DNA of 12,643 nt from UBA4615 sp035628395 (GTDB lineage Bacteria; Pseudomonadota; Gammaproteobacteria; Burkholderiales; Burkholderiaceae_E): positions 1 through 12,643 of the forward strand of contig DASPJX010000194.1 in NCBI GenBank assembly GCA_035628395.1, given 5' to 3'. The number at the start of each line of letters is the position of its first letter. The stretch's first letter is position 1. A program made the position numbers and the translations under genes. Of this stretch, positions 7,688-12,643 are shown piece by piece. A model generated the notes under the pieces. That model searched no databases, was not told the origin of the DNA, and was given only the letters and a program-made list of their open reading frames with translations.

Positions 7688-8557
7688 TTGGACGGTCTCG
7701 CGTCGATCCTGATCCAGGTGCTGAACGGGGTCCAGTACGGACTGCTGCTGTTCCTGGTCGCCTCGGGCCTCACCCTGATCTTCGGGATCATGGGGGTGAT
7801 CAACCTCGCCCACGGCAGCTTCTACATGATCGGCGCGTACCTCGCCTGGTCGCTCTCCGGCGCGTTCGACAGCCTGCTCGCGGCGATCGCCGCGGGCATC
7901 GCGATCAGCGTGGCGCTCGGGTTCGCGCTCGAGCGCCTGCTGATCCGGCACTTCTACCACCGCGACCACCTGTACCAGGTGCTGCTCACCTACGGGCTGA
8001 TCCTGATCTTCGAGCAGGCGCGCTCGCTGATCTGGGGCGACGACGTGCAGGGCGTGAAGGTGCCCGAGCTCTTCGCCTGGAGCATCCCGCTCAGCGACAC
8101 GCTGTCGTACCCGGCCTACCGGCTGGTGATCTCGGCGGCCTGCCTGGTGATCGCGGTCGCGATGTACCTGCTGATCCAGCGCACGCGGCTCGGCATGATG
8201 ATCCGGGCGGGCGCGCACAACCGCGAGATGACCGAGGCCATGGGCATCAACGTGCGGATGCTGTTCGCGCTGGTGTTCGCGCTGGGCGTGGCGCTCGCGT
8301 CCTTCGCCGGGATGATCGCCTCGCCGGTGTCGTCGGTGTACCCGAACATGGGCAGCCAGGTGCTGATCATCTGCTTCGTCGTCGTCGTGATCGGCGGCAT
8401 CGGCTCGGTCAAGGGCGCGCTGGTCGCGGCGCTGCTGATCGGGCTCACCGACACCTTCGGCCAGGTGTACCTGCCCCAGGTGGCGGGCATGCTGGTCTAC
8501 GTGCTGATGGCGGCGGTGCTGATCTTCCGGCCCGAGGGCCTGTTCAAGAAGACCTGA
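7688..8557 (+). CDS. livH: ABC transporter permease, LivH type
   Basis: Inner-membrane permease of the importer, 289 residues, typical LivH length. Hydrophobic segments are spread along its length, about eight in all. The hallmark GLTLIFGIMGVINLAHGSFY lies near residues 27-46. The cytoplasmic coupling loop that contacts the ATPases is around AHNREMTEAMGINVRMLF (about 177-194). The C-terminus FRPEGLFKKT is typical. The start is TTG, supported by its Shine-Dalgarno sequence; a weak start codon may lower yield relative to the binding protein. It follows the binding-protein gene after 12 bp and precedes the second permease by 11 bp. The symbol is at family level: context points to an aromatic acid, not leucine. 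Confidence 0.94.
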   Translation: MDGLASILIQVLNGVQYGLLLFLVASGLTLIFGIMGVINLAHGSFYMIGAYLAWSLSGAFDSLLAAIAAGIAISVALGFALERLLIRHFYHRDHLYQVLLTYGLILIFEQARSLIWGDDVQGVKVPELFAWSIPLSDTLSYPAYRLVISAACLVIAVAMYLLIQRTRLGMMIRAGAHNREMTEAMGINVRMLFALVFALGVALASFAGMIASPVSSVYPNMGSQVLIICFVVVVIGGIGSVKGALVAALLIGLTDTFGQVYLPQVAGMLVYVLMAAVLIFRPEGLFKKT

Positions 8558-8568
8558 GGCGCCTGCCG

Positions 8569-9522
8569 ATGACCCCCGTCCGCCTCGTCGTGGCGCTCGC
8601 GCTCGCCGCGCTGCTGCTGTTCCCGCTGTCGGGCAGCACCTTCTACATCCAGCTGCTCACCAAGGTGATGATCCTCGCGATCTTCGCGATGAGCCTCGAC
8701 CTGCTGGTGGGCTACACGGGGCTGGTCAGCCTCGGCCACGCCGCGTTCTTCGGCCTCGCCGGCTACGGCCTCGCGCTGATCCAGCCGAAGTACGACCCGA
8801 TGTCGATCCTGATCACGCTGCCCGCCGCGCTCGCGATCTGCGCGGCGTTCGCCGCGGCGACCGGGGCGCTGGTGCTGCGCACGCGCGGCATCTACTTCAT
8901 CATGGTCACGCTCGCGTTCGCGCAGATGGTGTACTTCGTGTTCCACGACACCAAGCTGGGCGGCGGCTCGGACGGCATCTACATCAACCACAAGCCGGTC
9001 GTCGGCTGGGGCGACCTGAAGCTGATCGACCTCGAGAACCGCGCGACGCTCTACTACGCGGTGCTGGTCACGATGCTCGCGGTGTTCGTCGTGCTGCGAC
9101 GCGTGCTCGCCTCCAACTTCGGGCGCGCGCTGCAGGGCATCAAGGTCAACGAGCACCGGATGCGCGCGATCGGCTTCCCGGTCTTCCGGTACCAGCTCGG
9201 CGCGTACGTGCTCGCCGGCACGATCGGCGGGCTGTCGGGCTACCTGTCGGCGCTGCAGTTCGGCTTCGTGAACCCCGAGATCGTCTCGTGGCACCAGTCG
9301 GGCGCGGTGCTGATGATGGTGATCCTCGGCGGCATGGGCACGCTGTCGGGGCCGGTGATCGGCGCGTTCGTGTTCGTGCTGCTCGAGGAGTTCTTCAAGG
9401 ACGACACCGTCTTCGGCGCGCTCGCGCGGCACTGGCAGCTGATGATGGGCGTGCTGGTCGTGCTGGTCGCCTGCTTCCTGCCGCGCGGGCTGGTCGGCCT
9501 CCTCGGCCGCAGGGAGCGCTGA
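8569..9522 (+). CDS. livM: ABC transporter permease, LivM type
   Basis: Second inner-membrane permease, 317 residues, pairing with the LivH-type protein to form the channel. An N-terminal hydrophobic segment (about 5-20) is followed by the family motif LVGYTGLVSLGHAAFFGLAGY at about 45-65. The coupling-loop motif QGIKVNEHRMRAIGF comes at about residue 190, and ILGGMGTLSGPVIGAF near 255-270 is also typical. The ATG at 8569 gives the expected length; only a weak GAGG precedes it at the end of livH, so translation may be partly coupled to the upstream gene. It is one base away from the next gene. The symbol is family level. Confidence 0.94.
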   Translation: MTPVRLVVALALAALLLFPLSGSTFYIQLLTKVMILAIFAMSLDLLVGYTGLVSLGHAAFFGLAGYGLALIQPKYDPMSILITLPAALAICAAFAAATGALVLRTRGIYFIMVTLAFAQMVYFVFHDTKLGGGSDGIYINHKPVVGWGDLKLIDLENRATLYYAVLVTMLAVFVVLRRVLASNFGRALQGIKVNEHRMRAIGFPVFRYQLGAYVLAGTIGGLSGYLSALQFGFVNPEIVSWHQSGAVLMMVILGGMGTLSGPVIGAFVFVLLEEFFKDDTVFGALARHWQLMMGVLVVLVACFLPRGLVGLLGRRER

Positions 9523-9523
9523 G

Positions 9524-10270
9524 ATGCTCGAGGTCGTCGGTCTGTCCAAGCAGTTCGGCGGGCTGCGCGCCAACGCCGACGTGTCGCTCGCCGTCTCGGT
9601 GGGGCAGGTGCACGTGGTCATCGGCCCGAACGGCGCCGGCAAGAGCACGCTGATCAACATGCTGTCGGGCGACCTGCCGCCCACCTCCGGCACGGTGCGC
9701 CTCGACGGCCGCGACGTCACCGGGCTGCCGGCCGACCGGATCTCGCGGCTGGGCGTCGGGCGCAGCTACCAGAAGACCAACATCTTCCAGAGCTTCACGG
9801 TGCTCGAGAACTGCCGGCTCGCCGCGCAGTCGCGCGCGCCGCATCCGTGGAAGCTCTTCACGCGCGCCGAGGCCTGGGGCGACACGCTCGCGCTCGCGCG
9901 CCGCGCGATCGCGCAGGCCGAGCTCGAGGGCCGCGAGGAGCGCGTCGCCGCGACGCTGTCGCACGGCGAGCAGCGCCAGCTCGAGATCGCGATGTCGCTC
10001 GCCACCGCGCCGCGCGTGCTGCTGCTCGACGAGCCGCTCGCCGGCATGGGGGCCGAGGAGTCGCGCCGGATGGTCGCGCTGATCAACAAGCTGAAGGCCG
10101 ACCACGCGATCCTGCTGGTCGAGCACGACATCGACGCGGTGTTCGCGGTGGCCGACGCGCTGACGGTGATGGTCGAGGGGCGCGTGCTCGCCTCGGGCGA
10201 GCCGGCGGCGATCCGCTCGAACCCCGAGGTGCAGCGCGCCTACCTCGGCGAGGAGCACGCCCATGGCTGA
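9524..10270 (+). CDS. livG: ABC transporter ATP-binding protein, LivG type
   Basis: Cytoplasmic ATPase of the importer, 248 residues. Motifs in order: Walker A GPNGAGKST at 34-42, signature LSHGEQ at 145-150 (a known variant of LSGGQ in LivG proteins), Walker B LLLDEP with D169 and catalytic E170, and switch histidine H201 in VEHD. The C-terminal extension beyond the core is as in LivG. It starts one base after the livM stop, with AGGGAG about 8 nt upstream, and overlaps the next gene by 8 bp. All catalytic residues are in place, so this half should be the fully competent ATPase of the pair. Confidence 0.95.
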   Translation: MLEVVGLSKQFGGLRANADVSLAVSVGQVHVVIGPNGAGKSTLINMLSGDLPPTSGTVRLDGRDVTGLPADRISRLGVGRSYQKTNIFQSFTVLENCRLAAQSRAPHPWKLFTRAEAWGDTLALARRAIAQAELEGREERVAATLSHGEQRQLEIAMSLATAPRVLLLDEPLAGMGAEESRRMVALINKLKADHAILLVEHDIDAVFAVADALTVMVEGRVLASGEPAAIRSNPEVQRAYLGEEHAHG

Positions 10271-10976
10271 GCGCCTGATCGAGGCCCGCGGCCTCGACAC
10301 CTACTACGGCTCGAGCCACGTGCTGCGCGGCGTCGACTTCAGGCTCGAGCGCGGCGAGTCGGTCGGCCTGATGGGCCGCAACGGCATGGGCAAGACGACG
10401 CTGATCAAGTCGCTGCTCGGGCTGCTGCCGGTGCGCGCCGGCGAGATCTCGATCGCCGGTCGGCCGATGCGCGGCGCCCCGCCCTACCGGATCGCGCGCG
10501 CCGGCGTCGCCTACGTGCCCGAGGGGCGCGGCATCTTCCCGACGCTGTCGGTGATCGAGAACCTCGTGATGGCGGCGCGCCCCGGCGTGCGCGGCCAGCG
10601 CGACTGGACGCTCGAGCGCGTGCTGCGGACCTTCCCGCGGCTCGAGGAGCGGCGGCACCACGGCGGCACGCAGCTGTCGGGCGGCGAGCAGCAGATGCTG
10701 TCGATCGGGCGCGCGCTGATGACCAACCCCGACGCGCTGTTCCTCGACGAGGCCACCGAGGGGCTCGCGCCGCTGATCGTCGCGGAGATCTGGGCGATCG
10801 TCGGCCGCATCCGCGAGTCGGGCATCGCGACCGTCGTCGTCGACAAGAACTTCCGCTCGGTGCTGAAGGCGACCGACCGCGCGGTGGTGATGGTCAAGGG
10901 CCAGGTCGCGCTCGAGGGCCCGTCGTCGGCGCTGCGCGACGACCCCCAGCAGCTGAACCGCTTCCTCGGCGTCTGA
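10263..10976 (+). CDS. livF: ABC transporter ATP-binding protein, LivF type
   Basis: Second cytoplasmic ATPase, 237 residues, usual LivF length. Walker A is GRNGMGKTT at 38-46, with Met where Ala is usual. The signature LSGGEQ is at 138-143, and Walker B FLDEATEG contains D162 and E163. The switch position reads VVDKN (K195), where most LivF proteins have VEQN and other ABC ATPases His. LivG keeps the His, so the heterodimer probably has one full and one degenerate site, as in other LivF/LivG pairs, although Lys here is less usual. It is the last gene of the operon and is followed by a hairpin. Confidence 0.94.
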   Translation: MAERLIEARGLDTYYGSSHVLRGVDFRLERGESVGLMGRNGMGKTTLIKSLLGLLPVRAGEISIAGRPMRGAPPYRIARAGVAYVPEGRGIFPTLSVIENLVMAARPGVRGQRDWTLERVLRTFPRLEERRHHGGTQLSGGEQQMLSIGRALMTNPDALFLDEATEGLAPLIVAEIWAIVGRIRESGIATVVVDKNFRSVLKATDRAVVMVKGQVALEGPSSALRDDPQQLNRFLGV

Positions 10977-10985
10977 GCCGCGCGG

Positions 10986-11009
10986 CGGACCCGATCGGCG
11001 TCGGGTCCG
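10986..11009. terminator. Hairpin between converging genes (possible bidirectional terminator)
   Basis: CGGACCCGA (10986-10994) and TCGGGTCCG (11001-11009) form a perfect 9-bp stem with a 6-base loop. It sits 9 bp after the livF stop and about 25 bp after the end of the converging lipoprotein gene. There is no T-tract on either strand, so it is not a classical intrinsic terminator, but its position and perfect pairing suggest it ends or protects both transcripts. Confidence 0.45.
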
Positions 11010-11033
11010 ATCCGCGGTCCGGCCGGGCCCGCC

Positions 11034-12302
11034 CTATCGGCGCAGCGGCTCGAGCAGCCGGTCGCGGACCGCGGCGAAGCACAGCGGCGGCACGGCCCCC
11101 TGGTGGTAGCTGCCGAGCTCGGAGAGCGGCGCGCCGCGCGGCGGCAGGCGCGGCGCGAACGCCGCCTCGGCCTCCACGTCGACCACGGTGACCGTGGCGC
11201 CCCGCGCGCGGAAGTCGGCGGCGGCGCTCGTCGTGTTGGAGAACGGCACGACCGGGTCGCGGCCGCCGCCGCACAGCAGCACCGGCGCGAGCGGCCGGAA
11301 GCCGATCACCGAGTTGTTCGCGAGCGCCCGGCGCAGCTCGTCGCGATCGCGGAGCAGCGCCTCGGCCCGCGCCTCGACGAGGTCGCCCAGGCGCAGCTCG
11401 ACCGCCTGCGCGAGCGTCGAGCCGCCGAGGTCGATCGCGAGCAGCGGCAGGATCGACGCGCCGTCGCCGAAGGTGCCGGTCAGGTCGTACGGCCCGGACA
11501 TCGCGCCGACGGCGATCGGCGTCAGGCCGGTCGGATTGCCGCCGGCCGCCTCGAGCACCCGCTGGGTCGCGAGCGCGGCGTGCCCGCCCTGCGAGTAGCC
11601 GGCGAGGAACAGGCGACCGTCCTCGCGCGCGCCGAGACGCGCGGCGAGCGCGCGCCCGGCGCGGATCGCGTCGATCGCGGTGCGCGCCTCCGAGGGGGCG
11701 TGCAGGTACGGGTGGTACGGGTACGACGAGCCGGCGTAGCCGAGGTAGTCGGAGGCGACGACCAGGTAGCCGCGCGACGCGAAGAAGGCCGTCACCGCCT
11801 GCGTCTCGCGGTCGGCGGGGTCGGCCATCGAACGCGAGCGGTCGAGGTCGGTGCCGCGCGAGTACGACAGCACCGGGTACGGGCCCTCGCAGCCGGCGCC
11901 GCGGGGCACGAACACCGCGCCCGAGGCGTCGGTCGCCTCGCCGCGCGGGCCGGTGGTCGGATGCGCGATCCGGTGGATCGCGACGTCGCAGGTCGGCGTC
12001 CCGACCTCGGCCGCCCAGCCGCGGGCGGCCGCGTCGGCGGCGATCGACGCCTTCGTCAGCGTCGCGACCGGCGCGGACTCGCGCAGCCACGCCGGGTCGA
12101 CCGCGCCGGGCGGCGCGATCTGCACGGCCCCCGCGACCGCGGGCGGGGCGGCGGGCGGTGCGGCCGCGGGCGGCGCCGCGGTGGCCGGCGGGGCGTCGTC
12201 GCCGCCGCTGCTGCAGGCGGCGAGCACGAGGGACAGGCCGAGCGCCGCGAACGCGGCGCCGGCGCCGCACGCGGCGCGCGGGCGGAAGGCGGAGAAGTGC
12301 AT
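11034..12302 (-). CDS. Lipoprotein of the secretory lipase / alpha-beta hydrolase type
   Basis: A predicted membrane-anchored esterase or lipase of 422 residues. The signal peptide ends in a lipobox LAAC with C30 as the lipid-carrying residue. A low-complexity Ala/Pro linker (about 37-66) then sets the enzyme off the membrane. The triad is visible: S237 in GYSQGG, D349 in GGRDPVVPF, and H400 in GSYHQG. DYLGYAGSS near 185 and HPYLHAPSEARTAIDAIRA near 197-215 resemble the secretory-lipase family. Four Cys in the mature chain (C105, C138, C344, C408) could form two disulfides, fitting an extracytoplasmic site. The ATG at 12302 gives a complete signal but has no clear Shine-Dalgarno. It converges on the transporter operon. 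A role in freeing aromatic acids from esters is possible but only a guess. Confidence 0.85.
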   Translation of the reverse strand: MHFSAFRPRAACGAGAAFAALGLSLVLAACSSGGDDAPPATAAPPAAAPPAAPPAVAGAVQIAPPGAVDPAWLRESAPVATLTKASIAADAAARGWAAEVGTPTCDVAIHRIAHPTTGPRGEATDASGAVFVPRGAGCEGPYPVLSYSRGTDLDRSRSMADPADRETQAVTAFFASRGYLVVASDYLGYAGSSYPYHPYLHAPSEARTAIDAIRAGRALAARLGAREDGRLFLAGYSQGGHAALATQRVLEAAGGNPTGLTPIAVGAMSGPYDLTGTFGDGASILPLLAIDLGGSTLAQAVELRLGDLVEARAEALLRDRDELRRALANNSVIGFRPLAPVLLCGGGRDPVVPFSNTTSAAADFRARGATVTVVDVEAEAAFAPRLPPRGAPLSELGSYHQGAVPPLCFAAVRDRLLEPLRR

Positions 12303-12319
12303 CGTCGCAGTGTGCGACG
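12303..12319. repeat. Inverted repeat touching the lipoprotein start codon
   Basis: CGTCGCA (12303-12309) and TGCGACG (12313-12319) are perfect inverted copies 3 bp apart, directly upstream of the minus-strand ATG. In RNA they would form a hairpin where the ribosome binding site should be; as DNA they could be an operator. No SD is seen in this stretch. Confidence 0.5.
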
Positions 12320-12466
12320 CGCCGCGCGGCCGCGCTCCCCACCGGCGCGCTGGGAGGAGAGAGCGACGCGGCGTGGGACCGCTCGGACGGCCGCGCCGTC
12401 GGCAGGACGGGCCCGTCCGGCGGGCCGGCCGCGTCGCGCCGCCGTGCGCGGTCGACGCGGTTGAGC
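12320..12466. other. GC-rich non-coding stretch upstream of the lipoprotein gene
   Basis: About 150 bp without a convincing gene or promoter. It contains a perfect 14-bp palindrome GGACGGGCCCGTCC at 12405-12418. It also holds a purine run GGGAGGAGAGAG at 12352-12363 that looks like a plus-strand ribosome binding site, 9 to 13 nt before a GTG at 12373. The lipoprotein promoter should lie here or within the repeat array, but no -10/-35 pair stands out. Confidence 0.4.

Positions 12467-12643
<177 letters not shown>

Noticed and set aside
5305..8218. Overlapping minus-strand frames opposite the hydrolase, binding protein and permease
   Set aside because: There is no domain signal, and the plus-strand genes show intact family motifs throughout.
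11103..12464. Plus-strand frame opposite the lipoprotein gene
   Set aside because: It is a shadow frame. The minus strand has a full lipobox, catalytic triad and paired cysteines.

Overview
The window is very GC-rich and densely coding, with long spurious open frames on both strands. It carries the aerobic benzoyl-CoA (box) pathway of aromatic degradation. Gene content, BoxR-type regulation and composition suggest a betaproteobacterium, probably Burkholderiales; this is inferred from family resemblance, with no RNA marker in the window.

Left block, minus strand: boxR (2914-3882), boxC (1096-region stop to 2766) and boxB (cut by the left edge). BoxB makes the 2,3-epoxide of benzoyl-CoA. BoxC hydrolytically opens the ring. 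BoxR is a fusion of an XRE-type helix-turn-helix domain and a shikimate-kinase-like domain, expected to sense benzoyl-CoA. boxA (reductase) and boxD (aldehyde dehydrogenase), also needed for the pathway, are not present and may lie beyond the left edge.

Right block, plus strand: seven tightly packed genes, 4046-10976, that read as one operon. They are bclA (benzoate-CoA ligase), an alpha/beta hydrolase overlapping it by 4 bp, and a complete branched-chain-amino-acid-type ABC importer (binding protein, two permeases, two ATPases). The context says the importer brings benzoate or a related aromatic acid into the cell, BclA activates it, and BoxAB/BoxC/BoxD degrade it.

Control: the two AT-rich islands of the box region hold recognisable promoters. 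A perfect TGCA-N6-TGCA element sits on the -10 box of the boxC promoter. An imperfect copy, TGCA-N6-TGCT, sits in the same register on the -10 of the boxR promoter and next to the -35 of the divergent bclA promoter. This fits BoxR/BzdR-type repression with autoregulation.

Right end: after a hairpin between converging genes comes a minus-strand gene for a lipoprotein of the secretory-lipase/esterase type (11034-12302). Then follow about 160 bp of GC-rich non-coding DNA with palindromes, and a tandem array of at least nineteen 9-bp units that runs off the right edge. In one plus-strand frame this array would encode an Arg-Asp-Arg repeat whose unit-to-unit differences are mostly silent. The core system is known; the less explained parts are the hydrolase, the unusual ATPase residue, and the 9-bp array.
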